DNA from: Ceratopteris richardii
Lineage: Eukaryota; Streptophyta; Polypodiopsida; Polypodiales; Pteridaceae
Direction of reading: 5' to 3'
Assembly (NCBI GenBank): GCA_020310875.1
Contig: CM035416.1
Coordinates: 73,291,983-73,355,982 of the forward strand
Length of the DNA stretch: 64,000 nt
Shown here: piece by piece, positions 22,401-35,932 of the stretch
Layout of the letters: every line of letters starts with the position of its first letter
Position numbering within the stretch: the stretch's first letter is position 1
Notes under the pieces: model-generated
Databases searched by the model: none
Told to the model about the DNA's origin: nothing
The model's input: only the letters and a program-made list of their open reading frames with translations
Made by a program: the position numbers and the translations under genes

Positions 22401-23524
22401 TGCACTCATTCAAATGTTTTATGTTGGAAGATCAGGCATGTTGGGGATTGAATATTAATAAGATTAAAACTATGGAAAATAGTTATTAGATTATAAAACA
22501 GCTTTGGCATGTATGAAGATAATGACATGTAAAACCATTTAGGGATGAAGGTTGATCTTTGGAAAATTCTTCATTGCTTCCTTCCTTTCATACCATAAGA
22601 TGTGGGTGGTTTGCTTTTATTAGCCCTCAAAAAATGGGTATTGGTGATCATAAAACTTCACTTATGGCCAACAATTCATAAGAACATAATAATATGTTAA
22701 AAAATAAAGAGATGTAATAATATGTTAAAGAAGGAGAAGAAGAAGAAGAAGGATATACTACTATTGAGCTTCATAGTGAGAAAGTAATTTTTCAAGTTAT
22801 ACACGATTATGATGATTGGTAGGAATGTCTCTAATAATAATCCAAAAAAAATGGAAGTAGGAGTGCTAATCAATTTAAATCACTCAATGAGCTTACCACC
22901 ATCTAGCATGCCATGAGGCTCTAGCTCAAAATTTACATTTCAATTTCTCTAACCAAACCCTTATGTACCCAAGAAAAGAAAAGGATAGTGAGAGAGATGG
23001 GGAGGTGTGTAGAAGAAGGATAAGGAAGAGAAACAAGATAAAGATAGAACCGTTATCTTACTGTTGATTACCCTTTCACAGCCCCCCCCCCCCACACCTC
23101 CTTGCATGACACTCTTTGAAGTCACTAACATTAGCATACTATGCTTGTCATGGTTCATGCATGTGTGTGGCCCACAAATGTCCTTCTTTCACATAATGAA
23201 TCATAGGAAATATCACTTAATTCATGTATATAACTACTTTCAAAAACATAATCCCAAAGTTAGAGGGGGTTCTCACCACCTCTTCACATAACATTCCCTT
23301 CCCCTTAAGTCAAGGTTTTTCCACAAAAAGTGCATTGGAAGGCATACATGAGAAAAAGAAGAATATAGTGACTACTTCCATTGAAACACATGTACTCTAT
23401 GTACATGGTCATCTCTTCATATTGTTTCCTCATATCCTTCCCCTTAAGAATACTCTTGGGAAGGCACAACAAATGTGGGAAACTATCTCTAAAGATTGCT
23501 ACTCCACTCCCATGTACCGCTATC

Positions 23525-26500
23525 TATTGATATATTTCCATAGTGATGTATGTGAACACACTTAGGACTGTCGGGGCAATTTTTTCCCTCTTTAGGAGTT
23601 ATTTTCCCCTCCGCTTGTATATATGCCTATAATCCTAATGGGTCAGTTATATTTGTACATTCTCTTGGGAATACATTCAATATTGTGTTGTGCTCCAAAA
23701 TTCTTCTTCTTCCTTGTGTTGTTCATGTGCTTCCACACACCTCAAAATCCAACGATTGGTATTAGAGAAGATCATGGCTTAATCTGAGGTGTTGTTGACA
23801 CCCCTCCAGTCACAGCCTCAGAATTGCACAAAAATAGGTGATCATACTTAGGGGAATTAGGATCTGAGCTCGTTTCAACCTATGAATGCACTTTTGCAAT
23901 GATTGTGTAGGAAGTTTTATCCTTTTGTGACAAATATATATAGGTTTTGGTTCACCAATACAAGAACCTTGAAGTCTGCTACAAGTCTAGCAGAGCTCGA
24001 TAGGGTGTTTCTCCTCAATTGTTTTCGATAAAGTCATTTTTTTGCATCAGGGTATTTAGTCACTAGCCATGGTTGAAAGCAATGATGTATTCCATATATT
24101 GGTTGTTGAGGACAAGTTGGATGGTACTAATTACTTGTTATATGGGCATATATGATGTGTCATGTATGGGTAGAAAAAGGGTTGTGGAATATTGTGCAGG
24201 GTATTGAAAAGTATCCTTCTACACCTACAAATATAGGTATTGAAGGTGATGCAAATGGAATTGAACATGATGATCTTCATATTCCTATTCATTTTGCATT
24301 TCCTACTACACCTATTGCAGATCAACTTTGTTGGGATGGAAGATATGCTCAGGCACATGCATTGATAGCGTTGTCTCTCAAACGTGCCATTATCCCTCAC
24401 ATTCTTGCAAGACAACAAAGGATGCTTAGGATACACTTACAACCTTATACCAGACAATAAATGAGGCTCGTGTTGCTTACTTTGGAAAAAAGTTGGAGAG
24501 TGAGCATATGAATGAAGGAGATTCTATGGAAAGTCTTTTGAAAAAGATCAAAGATTTGAAGGAGCAATTGATTTTTGCTGATGAAGTCTTACCAAATAGT
24601 TCACTTGTGTAGACTGTTCTTAATGGTCTTCTAGATTCATATGAGAGTTTTGCTTCTACTCTTCGATTGATGATGAAAGAAATCCAAATGTCTTAACATG
24701 TCTCTATTTTGTTGTAGGAAGATTAGTCGAGACAAAATAGGTCCATCATCTATTTTGCAGATCAAGGTTTCTTAGCTAATCAGAAGGGTAAAGGAAAATG
24801 CAGCTCATCTACTACTAAGCAAAAATCTATCAATGTTGTACAGTCGAAGAAAGAAGAAAAATATGAGAAGAAAATAGGAAAGCATTATACTTTTGCAAAT
24901 ACCATAAGGAAAATTATCATGTCATAAAGACTTGTCCAAAATTGGCTACAAAAGAGGCAAAGAAGAAAGAGGTTAGAATGGTTGTTTCAGAGGCCTGGAG
25001 TTGGTAGAATCATTTTGACTACTAATGATGGTAGTTCCTTCACATTTTCAAATGCTTTGTATGTGCCAGTGATCAAGAAAAATTCGTTGTTAGTTTTAGC
25101 ATTAGTCAAGATTGGCTTGGTAGTCAATTTTGTTGATGACAGATGTACATTTCATGATCTATCAAATGGCGATGTTATAATTGTTTTTGTCATTTTATGT
25201 TGTGGGTTGTATAAGCTCATAGAATATGCAAAATCTATGAATGATTCAGCATGTGTAGTTCAAGATTCTCAAGCTATCACATATGCAAAGCTTTGGCATG
25301 CAAGCTTTAGTCATCTGAACTATGCTAGTTTGCTACATCTTCAAAAATCTGAAATGGTGTCCTCTCTTCCCAAACTTGAGGCACCTTCTAAACATGTATG
25401 TGAAGGCTATATTTTGGGCAAAATGGAGCATTGTTCCTTCCCTAAAGATGGTTCAGTTCGAGCTTCCCATAAATTGTAACATTTTCATATTGATGCATGT
25501 GGTCCTATGCAGACACCTTCTTTTGGGAACTACGTTTACTTCATGAATTTCATTGATGATTTCTCTAGGCATGCATGAGTGTATCCACTAAAAGAAAATT
25601 TGAAAGTGTTTATGTGATTCAAACAGTTTTTGGTTATGGGTTAGAGTCTTTCAGCATGTAATCTGATTGAGGCGGGGAATACATGTATTCTGATTTTAAT
25701 GCATTTTTGGTTGAGGGTGGGATAAAACATCAGTGGATAGTGCCATATACACCCCAAGAAAATGGATTTCTTGTAAGGAAGAACAGGTCTCTGATGGAGA
25801 TTGGGAGGTATATGGTCAAAAGTCAAGCTTTACCACATAGCTTTTGGCTTGAGGCTCTTATGTGTGCAGCATATGTAATTGATAGGTGTCCCACCAAAGC
25901 ACAACACTTGATCACTCCATATGAGGTTTGGCATGGTTGCAAGCCATCTGTTGCTCATCTACATGTTTTTGGTTGTCTGGCATATGCATCAATGCCTAAA
26001 CAACAATACAAGAAACTAAATGATAAAGGAGTGAAATGTATTTTTTTTGTACAATTCTGAAAGCAAAGGCTATTGTCTATATCATCTATAGACTAAATGC
26101 ATTTTGGTTAGACATGTGTGTTGTGGAATATGTAATTTAGCAATTACTTTCATGTACTAAGGAGACATAAATTAGCTCCAAAGATGTGTATGACACTTTG
26201 CTACCTTTTTTTATAGGGGGGATAGTCAAATACTGGTCCAAATGAGGCAATTTCTTAGCCTATATAGGTTCCACATGATGATGCAGATCATTCCATTTTT
26301 TAGGTAGATTTACATGATGCACTTGTTGATGAGATGGTTGATATAGAGGAGGCAAAAACTATGCATAAATGGCTAATGTAGACTTTGAGAGATAGTAAAC
26401 TAGATGCACCTCTATCATATCATACTTGTTTAGGCTCTCATAGCACTTCATTTGCATCAGATTGCTATGCAATGGTTGCCTTTAGTCTTTGTGATGAAAA

Positions 26501-27812
26501 TGAACCTGTTTCTTTTGATGAAGAAGAAAATAAAAAAAAAATGGATGCCTGCTATGCAATGTGAATATAATGCTATTGTGAAAAATGGTACCTGGCCTTT
26601 ATGTGATTTGCCTCTAGGCAAAAAAGGCCATCGACACTAAATGGGTATACAAGTTGAAACATAAGTCTTATGGAACGATTGATGGTATAAGGCTAGGCTT
26701 GTTGCAAAAGATTATGCTCAAGAGAGAGGCATTGATTTTGATGAAACCTTTGCATCCACTTGCCAAATCACCATTGTTCATAGCATCTGTGCACTTGCAG
26801 CTCATCATGGTTGGAATGTACATCAGTTGGACCTTAAAACTGCATTTTTGAATGGTGACTTACATGAAGAAGTGTACATATTTCAGCCCCATGGTTTTGT
26901 GAAAAAGGACATGAAAACAAAGTGTGCAAGATAAAAAAGGTGCTATATGGTTTGAAGCAAGTACCACATGCTTGGTATGAAAAGATACATGCCTACTTGT
27001 TTGCACATAGTTTTAAAAACAACCCAACTAAGAGCACCTTATATGTTCAACGTGTAGATGATGTACTTCTAAAAATTGTTTTTACTATCGATGACAAGGT
27101 GCTCATTGGACCTAATGAGAAGCACATAGTTGAATTTAAGCCTGATTTGATGCCTCTTTTGAGATGTCAAATTTGGGGCATTTGCATCATTATTTGGGCA
27201 TTGAGTTTGGGCATTCAATTTATGCAAGTTGACGGGGGACTATCTTTGTGTCAAACCAAATATATTGGCACATTATTGCAATGTTTTGGCTTTGAATATT
27301 GCAAACCTATTGCCACTCTTATGCAAACAGGTTTGCGGTTGAGTCTTCATGATGTTGGAGATGCATTCGATGTTGTTCTCTATCAAAAATCTATTGGATG
27401 CTTGATTTATTTATGCATAAGTCAGCTTGATAATCATTTTTTTGTCTCTCATATGAGAAGGTTTATGCATTTCCCAAGTCTCAAGCATTGGCATGCAGTT
27501 ACAACACATCTTTTGCTACTTGAGTGGTACCTAGCTACTTGGACTATTTTATCCCAAAGGGGGATCACTACTACGAGATTTACATGCATTTTTTTACTCA
27601 GACTCGGCTAGTTGCTATGACACTCATGTGTCCACTAGTGGTTTTTGCTTTGTTCTTGGTAGCTCATGCATATCTTGGTTAAGCAAGAAGCAACCTACTC
27701 TTGACACTTCTAGTTATGAGGTTGAGTATAGGGAAGCTTTCAATTTGACTATTGAGTGTGTGTTTCTCAGATGTCTTTTGTTTGATTTGGGTGTTGTTCA
27801 GTCTTCTTCACA
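23525..27812 (+). mobile_element. Ty1/Copia relict, lineage A, lacking its 3' end
   Basis: Plus-strand Copia fossil. Parts in order: 5' LTR 23525-23754 (230 bp, same length as the complete copy), a Met-tRNA primer site at about 23755-23770, gag from about 24070 to 24990, integrase about 25250-26060, reverse transcriptase about 26540-27340, and RNase H about 27600-27810, where recognisable sequence stops. It has no 3' LTR; a Gypsy relict follows directly. It is heavily broken, with well over ten interruptions, and strongly diverged from the 37320-42473 copy, so it is among the older A copies here. Confidence 0.88.
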
Positions 27813-30800
27813 TCACTTATGGGATAAGTCTCCCACCAAACAGAGATTTGCACCCTCACATACCTTTGCTAAGTCAAGTTGTTGGCAATATTTCAAGGCA
27901 TTGATGTAGAGGAAGCATGTGAGAAGCAAAGCAAGGAGACAAGAGGGGGACCACATAAAATTTCCAATCCACATTGATTCATAATGAATAATCTTTGACA
28001 GAAACATCAACAATGATTTTAACCACTAACCATTGTATATACGATTACCCAATTTTGTCATGTGATGCTCCATTTTGTTCAATACGAGGAGTCCTCGAGC
28101 TTGAGAAGCTTAGGTAGAACCTGCCTCCCAATTTTCATATTTTTTGGATTTGATTTGGCCCCCCAAAAGTAGCATAGGACATAAATTTTAACTAGGCCAA
28201 TCATTAGATGTGAAATCGGTCACTTCACCTCAAAAACTATAAATAGAGCTATAGAGCTAATTTTTGGGGTTAGCTGGTTTGAGGTGTGGGACTTTTATGA
28301 GAGATCTTGTATTTTGAGCAATGCAAAGAAGAGATTTTCCTTCCATTGCCTCTCCTATTGCCTCTTACATGTGTGTGTGTGTTGTGTGTGTATGTGTTTT
28401 TGCACTAGTGTGCTTCTCACCTTACCTTCACACACTTCACTCGTTCACGATCTTCATATCATCCTTAATCTTCTATGGATTGAAAATTAAGGAGGTGGAG
28501 CTCCATGACATGATACTTACCCTTGTCTAGAGCAACACCAAATTTGGTGCCATTGTTGGGGATGAGCTCAAGGACAAACCTCTGATGGTAAGAGTGTTAG
28601 GAGATAGGTGTTGGAAGGTACATAGATAGAGTTTTTTATAGTATTTTGTTGTTGTTTTTGCATAATTTTTTGCTTCATTTCACCTCCTCTACATCCCCCA
28701 TCCATAGCCTCACATTCCCATCATATCCCAAAGTTTTCACTTTTCACCATATCCACCCACCATTCCCTGTTTCCCTCATTTGTGTGAGAGAGTGAAAGTA
28801 AGTGTTGATTTTGTGAGCTTCAGAGATTTCTTGCATGATTAGCATTCAACATTGAGCACAAGAGGCTTCCACTGTTGAGTATCTATGTTTTTTTAATCAT
28901 CATCTTACCTGAGTGTGCAAACTATCGTGATAGGCATCCGTTTCTATAGATGCCAGGATACGTCTATAGCAACTTGTACAACATGCTTGCACATCAATGA
29001 AACCATATGTTAATTAGAAAAATGCATTATTTGGCATGCCATCGCTATAGCCCCACACCATCGTGATAAGCTATGACCATCAAGATTAGCTCATGTCATC
29101 GTGATAGGCTATGACCATTGCAATTGGCTCACACCATCGCTATGGTCCATCACCATCACAATTGGCTCATGCCATTGTGATTGAGTGACCATCACAATTG
29201 GCACACTCCATTGCAATCATACCATGCCATCACGACAAGACCCACCATCGCGACAACGAAAACCATCGCAATTGACTCATGCCATCCCGAGGGACTCCAT
29301 CATTGTGATCCTTTACCACCATCATGATCATACCATCCCATCGTGATCCACTGATCCCATCGTGATTGGCTCATGCCATCGCGATAACCTCACCCCATTG
29401 CAATCCCTCAAACTAGCACGATTGGTGCATGCCATCATGATGATCTCACCCCATCGCGATAGTGACCCACCATCGCATGCTGATTGGACCAATCGTGATG
29501 GTCTCGAACCATGGCAATTTCCTTGAACCATCACGACAGTCTACCTATTCAACATAAATTAGGGTTTTGTGATTTTTTATCTTTTTTTCAATTTTTGAAA
29601 TTCATTAGGTGTTTGCAAGAGCTTCCATGCCAACGCTTGCAGGGCACTCAGCCTAATTGAGAACACCCTAGCAGACATACCCATAGGAGAATACAAGGTA
29701 GGAAGTCACTAAATCCTCATATTTTCAATTTTGTTTTGGATAAGGTGTAGCCATGGAACTTAGACATAGGTGACGATAGGAACATAAGTCAAAGAACTCT
29801 AAGGGATTCAAGTCCAAGCATAATCTCATAAATACAAAAACCAAAAGGGAAAAGAACATCATATTGGTGTCATGACAACTTATCAAAGCAATGAAAAGTT
29901 ATACCTAATGAGCACCATTTGGACAAGACAAAAACCAAAAGGAATTTTAAAAAGAGCGAGTGATTGATACGTAAAGGAACACTGCTACATGCATGTACAT
30001 TGGGTAACAAGGGTGATCAAATTCATAAAACTTAGATCAGGAAAGCATATAGTCAAAGCAGATTGACAAAGTGTTAGATCATTTGAAGACAATGTTAATC
30101 GCACTGCAAGGCCTTGGACACAATAATTGAGTGACTACCCCTATGTGGCGAGCCCAAATACAAGTGAGTCAGAAATTTCTTTCCGCATGGAGAAACCTAG
30201 TGGTGAAGAGGTACTTTCTCATTTACAAACACCAGAGTGCCCTTATAAAACCCAATTGGAATACATTTGAACCAATGAACTAGGTGTATGCATCTATGAT
30301 GATGGTCTATCCACATATGTGGTGATTAGCTTACTTGATAGCACAAATGAATTTGGATCCATTGTACCTGAGTTAGACATTGGAGACATAGATCAAGAGC
30401 ACAAGGAGAACCTAGGACACCTCGAGGTAAATTGGTCTTATCAAGGATAATCACACCTAATTGGTTACCCCAGGACAACCTTATCATAGAGCTCTTTGTA
30501 AGTAGAGAGAATCACAAAGCTTTTGGAGGTTTAGATTGGATAGACCAAGTAATGTTTCTAGAATCATTCTCTATGATTTCAAGGATCCAAAAGTCCCAAG
30601 GAAGATCATTTATCTTGACAACACTTTTGAAAGGGTGTTTGCAATAACGGAACATAGTAGACATACTTACACATGGAAAGGTGAACCCATATTTCCTTCA
30701 CAAAAGTCTACTAACCCCCATAACTAAAGAGAGGTGGATCTTAGCACATATTAGGAACCCAGAAGGAGGAGAGCCAAGGAACGATCGAAAGTGAGCCTTG

Positions 30801-31398
30801 TGCACACCATAGGAAGAGATAGACAAGCAGTGGACATGGATAGGATGGAATGAGAAAGAAATCAAGAGCATAGGCCCCAAAGGGGTAGGGATGATTTTCC
30901 CCTACCTAGACCTAGAGAGCACCCAAGGAAAGGAGTGTTGAAGGTAGAACAAGTGGAGGACATGTTCACTTAATACAACACCTTTGGACTAGCTTTGAAG
31001 AATACCACCCTAACTTGGTTTCAATCGCTACAACAAAGACAATTTAGGGACACCCATAATCTACTAGAGACCTTCATCATAGAGTTTTCTAAGCGTGGAA
31101 TAATACTCCATCATTGGTCCATGGTTTCAAGTAGACACCTCAGGAAACGGTAAGATTTGCAGGATGTGGGTTCAAGCAGTTTTAGGAGAGATGTCCAATC
31201 CCAGATTTGCCTACCCAAGCTAAACAAGTATCCTTGTTTTTAGATGGCTTGCTAAGTGCAAAGCTACGATCATATGTTTACCTTAAGGAACCTCGAACTT
31301 TAGAACAATGCATGAGAATCTACATAGACATAGAGGATAATTTGGGAGATGCATTAGAGATTTCTAAAGTCTATAGGGATTCTGAATCCTTTGTGTAA
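27813..31398 (+). mobile_element. Ty3/Gypsy relict (Tat/Athila-like), 5' half
   Basis: Plus-strand Gypsy fossil. The presumed 5' LTR fills much of 27813-28545 (left limit uncertain) and has TATA-like TATAAATAG near 28240. It is followed at about 28551-28568 by TGGTGCCATTGTTGGGGA, an eroded form of the TGGCGCCGTTGCCGGGGA primer site of Athila/Tat elements. A long leader with a minisatellite (29036-29550) comes next. A gag region follows at about 30400-31398: an upstream part with a KDPKVP motif near 30590, then a retrotransposon capsid domain that parallels the copy at 45650-46740. No pol remains; a reversed Copia gag abuts at about 31399. Broken, with many interruptions. Confidence 0.75.
29036..29550. 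repeat. degenerate ~19-bp minisatellite in the Gypsy leader
   Basis: About 25-27 imperfect units of 18-20 bp built on CATCGCGAT or CATCGTGAT followed by a linker such as TGGCTCATGC. The core ATCGCGAT is its own reverse complement, so each unit holds a small palindrome. CpG-containing and TpG/CpA forms of the core alternate, as expected if methylated CpG sites have decayed. It lies between the Gypsy primer site and gag. Confidence 0.85.
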
Positions 31399-32714
31399 TT
31401 ATTGAAATCTCTTCTTCCTTTGTAGCTTCCCTGATATGTTGAGTGATTGTAGCTGTTGCGATAGCCATTGTTGAATCTTCCTCTTGAGTAGCCATATCCT
31501 CCTCTATTGTATCCTCTATGTCTTTGATTCCTAGGATTCCTAAAACAATTTTTAGTTGTATGATTGGTTAGTCCACAAATAGAACAAGGATTAGGGTCTT
31601 GAGATCTCCCCCCCCTTGTCTAGCTCCTCTTCCTCTACCTCTCCCATGTATTCCTCTACTCGCATAGTTAACTTGATGCATACCTGCTTCATCATCTACT
31701 TTCTTTGCCTTCCCTTTATTGTCTTTAGTCTTGCTTTTATCAGTGTATAAAGCTGAAGATTGATTACCTTTGGAGCCTTCTCCATTCTTCATGAGTTTTT
31801 GGCCTCTTGATTGAGTAATTGTCCAATTAGATTGTTGAAGTCTGGTACATGCATATCCATGTACAAATCCATTGTTGTGCTGAAAGCCTCCCACTTGTCA
31901 TCTACTTTTATACCATTGATTACTTGCCTTACAATTTGTTCTTCATCTATTACTTCTCCAATACTTCCTAATTGATCACCTATATCCTTGATTTTTGTGA
32001 CAAAGTCAGTCACATTCTGCTTAGGATCTTTCTTGAGGGTTGTGAAGTCCAACCATAGTTGATGCTGCCTTTCTTTAGTACTTGAAGAGAAGAAGGCTTC
32101 AAGTGCATTCCACACTTCCTGAGATGTTTTACAACTTCTGTTATGAGGTAACAAAAAATCAGAGATAGAGTTGAGAAGATAAGACCTTGCTAATGCATCT
32201 TTGGAACACCATGTACTTAGTCTCTCCTGCTCTTCATTTGTTGGTTGACTCTTGTTTCTGAACGTAGGCATAACTTCATCTCCAGCTACATAACCATATA
32301 GATTCCTGCCTTGGAGATAAGCTTCCATCCTTAATGATCAAGCAGAGTAATTATCTCTGTCCAATTTTTCAATTAATGAATGGAATCCATCTGCCATACT
32401 TGCTCTGATACCACTGTGAAGAGATGGATTGATATGTTCCTGAAGATGAAGTGGTGCTGCAAAATCCTTGCACTACACTAGCTAAATAAACTCCAGAGAA
32501 GTGTTGTGGGCCCTTTTAGCTTGCCAAATCAGTATATTTGAGATCCTATGTACTTTGGAAGATCACTTTCAAAAAGTTGAATCAAGACAGACAAGTTTGA
32601 CTAAAAGTCAACTAGCTCAAATCTTCTATTTTTGAAATATGACTCAATGTTTCACTCATTACTCCTTCTCTGATCAAAATTGACCAGAGATCTTTTAGAG
32701 GAGTCTAATTAGGA
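31399..32714 (-). mobile_element. Ty1/Copia relict, lineage B, gag and part of the 5' LTR
   Basis: Minus-strand fossil. Partial 5' LTR at 32415-32714, Met-tRNA primer site complement at about 32402-32413, and gag from about 32330 down to 31400. The gag holds a UBN2-type region starting MEAYLQGRNLYGYV, then a basic glycine-rich tail with a zinc knuckle of the CSICGLTNHTTKNC type near 31540-31590. The LTR resembles the one at 42628-43611, so both belong to one lineage. Pol and the 3' LTR are absent. Broken, with few interruptions in the part that remains. Its left side abuts the Gypsy gag and its right side the next Copia A relict. Confidence 0.8.
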
Positions 32715-34833
32715 TGACAGAGGTGCATCTAATTTGCTGTCATGCAAAGTCTGCACCAACAATTTTTGCATAGTTTTTGCCTCCTCAATATCAGCTCTCT
32801 CATCAATAAGTGCATCATGTAAATCTGTGGAATGATTTGCATCATCACATGAAACCTGTAAAGGCTAAGAAGTTGCCTCATTAGGACCAACACTAGATTT
32901 TCCACTTGTAAAAGGAGGTAGCAAAGTGTCATACATGTCTTTGGAGCTAACTGATGTCTCCTTAGTACATGAAAGTAATGGCTAAATAGCATCTTCCACA
33001 AAAACAACATCACGGCTAACCAAAATGTGTTTTGTATCTGGATGATAAATAGCCTTTGCTTTCATAAATGTACCCAACAAAAATACATTTCACTGCTTTA
33101 TCATCCAATTTTCTGCATAGCAATAGATGGCTTGTGACCATGCCAAGCCTCATATAGAGTGATAGACTACAATGCTTTAGCGGGACACCTGTTAAGTACA
33201 TATGTTGCACACATAACAACCTCAAGCCAAAAACTATGTGGTAAAGCCTGACTCTTGACCATAAACCTCGCCATTTGCATGAATGACCTATTCTTTCGTT
33301 CAACAACTTCATTCTGTTCAGGTGTATACGACACTGTACACTGATGTTTTATCCCAAGTTAAGCCAGAAATGCATTAAAATCAGAAGACATATATTCCCC
33401 CCCTCAATCAGAATAGAGGGTGCCCATTTTACATGCTAATAGATTTTCAACCAAAACCAAAAACTATTTGAAGCACATAAACACTTCAGAATTTGCTTTC
33501 AAGGGATTACCCATGCATGCCTAAAAAAATCATCGATGAAAGTCACAAAGTAAAGATAGTTTCCAAACGAAGGTGTGTGCATAGGACCACAGACATCACG
33601 GTGAACAAGCTGCAATTTTTGAGCAGTTCAAACTAAAACATCTTTTGGGAAGGAGGAACGCTATATTTTGCCCAAAATACAACCTTCACATACATGTTTA
33701 CCAAGTGCCTCAAGTTTGGGCAAAGAGGACACCATTTCAGATTTCTACAGGCATATCAAACTAGCAAAATCAGATGACCAAAGCGTGCATGCCAAATATT
33801 TGCATCTGACATAGCCTAAGAATCATGTACTACACATGCTAAATCATCCACATATCTTTCATAGGCTATGAGCTTATACAACCCAGAAGATAAAATGCCA
33901 AAAGCAATGATGATGTCACCATTTGACAGATCATGAACTGTACATCTATCATCTTTGCAACCAAGCCAATCTTGGCTAAAGCTAAAATTGATAACATATT
34001 CTTCTTGATCCCTGGCACAAATAAAGCATCTGACAATGTAAAAGAACTACCATCAGCTATACTGAGAATGATCTTACCAACTCCCATGACAGGCTAAGAG
34101 GAGTTGTTGGTGCATGTGATAGTATTCCCTGTAGGGGCAGGCTCGAGTGAAGTGAAGAAACTGTGTTGCGAGGTAATATGTTTGGTTGCCCCACTATTAA
34201 AGTACCAAACATATGAGCCTACTACAAACCTACACTGCTCATGAGAAGATGGGTCAAAATTGCAAACAATAGTAAACACCCATTCTTCATTCTGCACAAG
34301 ATTAGTAGACTCTGTTTTTGGTCTAGAGGCCTCTGCAATAACCATTCTAGCCCCTTTCTTCTTTGCCTCTTTTGCAGCCAGTTTTGGAAAAATCTTTATG
34401 ACATGATCATTTGCTTTACAACATCTGCAAAACAATTTCCGCTTTTCTGTTTTCTTCTCGTCTCTTTCATCCTTCTTTAATTGTGCAGAATCAATAGATT
34501 TTTGCTTACTAGTGGAAGAGATCCATTTACCTTTGCCCTTGTGACTAGCCACGAAAGCTTGATCTACAAGATGCATAATGGACCTGTTCTGCCTAGACTG
34601 ATCTTCGTGCAATAGAACAGAGACTAAATCCTAAAATGTTAAGGCATTTGGATTGCCTTTCATCATCAAACAAATATTCCATAGTCCTTTTGCAACCAAT
34701 ACATGAAGCATCATATAAGCCCATAATGCATAATTGGTACCATCCAACTTATCCTCAACAACCAACATAGAGAATACATCACTGCTTTCAGCCATGGCCA
34801 CTGACTAAAATACCCTGATGCAGAAAAATGAAT

Positions 34834-35932
34834 TGTTGGGGGATTCTTTTGTGGAAAGGAACTTGAGTATTTGTAGGAGAAGGAAGAAGAAGAAGAAGTG
34901 GAAAGACACCGAAAGCTTCTGTATATTGATTACCAGTAGGAAAATACAATGATAAGCTTCTGTATGTTGATTACCAGTAGGAAAATACAATGATAATGTA
35001 TAAAACAAGTCCAAGTGTTCTCTGTGTGGAGTGCTTAATCCCAAAGAATACACACACCCACACACACACACAAGGTTACAAGATACCAAAGTTCCTTATG
35101 CTACCAACCTCCTCTGCACTATACCTCCACCTGCTCCAAGAGCTTGCTCTTGTGCACACCTTGCACTCAAGCTTCCAATAGGATAGGAGGGAGGGACACC
35201 TTGTGTTGACACACACACCTCTTCAAAGGTACCTTGTGCCACCTTGCTTGCCTTGCTTATTGGTTCTCTGTATTCCATCTCTCTACACACTAGTTCACCT
35301 TTCTTGCACACTTTGTCTCACACTTGCTTCTTTGCATCGCACTCTGGTTGAATGTCTCTTGCTCTTCTCACCTACTATAGACTATGCTCTCTCTTGCTTA
35401 GTCTAACTCCAAGCATAATCCCATTGCCTCGTGTGTCAATTCACTTGCGTACACCATTCCCAACTAATAGCATATCTTGGTGCTCACCTTGATATCCCAA
35501 GAATATCTCAAAATGTGTATAGCCAACGACTCCCTATTTTGTCATGTAGTGACTTTAGGAGAAAAACAAAATTTTAAATGGGAGGCCATACATACACTTT
35601 TGCGTACCACTTCCTCTTCATATGCCTTCACTTTTACCTTCATTTCTTCAATATGTGTACCTAAGGGAGGGTTCACCTAAACCTTCCAAACACTTTAAAA
35701 CCCCTTGAACCTTATAGAAAGACACTTTGCAACCTGCATTCAACTTTCTGCAAAACCATAGCTATTGTGAATAAATGGATTGTGTACTCCCCGTGTAGCT
35801 TGACCACTTGACTTTGAACAAATTGACTTTGATGAATTTGACTTTGAACAATTTGACTTTGACCAAATTAACTTTGACCAAATTAACTTTGACCAACTTG
35901 AATTGACCACTTTGACTTTGGCTGACTCAGCA
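34834..35932 (-). mobile_element. solo LTR, 1.1 kb, inserted in a Copia A leader
   Basis: A 1099-bp block starts TGTTGGGG and ends ACTCAGCA (TG...CA), flanked by TGAAT (34829-34833) and TGACT (35933-35937), a 5-bp target duplication with one mismatch. Taking it out gives a leader that lines up with the complete Copia A copy (41900-41935), which fixes the borders. The strand is inferred from the minus-strand CCCCCAACA end. It contains a 39-bp tandem pair (34917-34994) and a run of TTTGAC-type repeats (35810-35930). No internal element sequence remains, so LTR-LTR recombination is the likely origin. Confidence 0.75.
35810..35925. repeat. TTTGACC/TTTGAAC short tandem repeats
   Basis: About eight imperfect 12-15-bp units of the form ATTTGACTTTGACCAA inside the solo LTR. 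They generate a serine/lysine-rich open frame on the minus strand that should not be taken for a gene. TTGAC is also the W-box core bound by WRKY factors. Confidence 0.75.

Larger units (their letters stand above)
17555..23524. other. 6-kb non-coding region built of local duplications
   Basis: No gene can be supported. Open frames are short and lack recognisable motifs. The region is notable for pairs of diverged direct repeats, listed separately, and for GA-rich microsatellites at about 18487-18560 and 18967-18990, a GAA run near 22735-22752 and a run of 12 C at 23082-23093. Near 21411-21429 the minus strand reads TTGGCGACATGGGGGCTGG, resembling a Gypsy primer-binding site, but no flanking element is recognisable. 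Confidence 0.5.

Noticed and set aside
29036-29550. CRISPR-like array
   Set aside because: Units are contiguous, about 19 bp, without unique spacers, and the DNA is eukaryotic. It is a minisatellite in a Gypsy leader.
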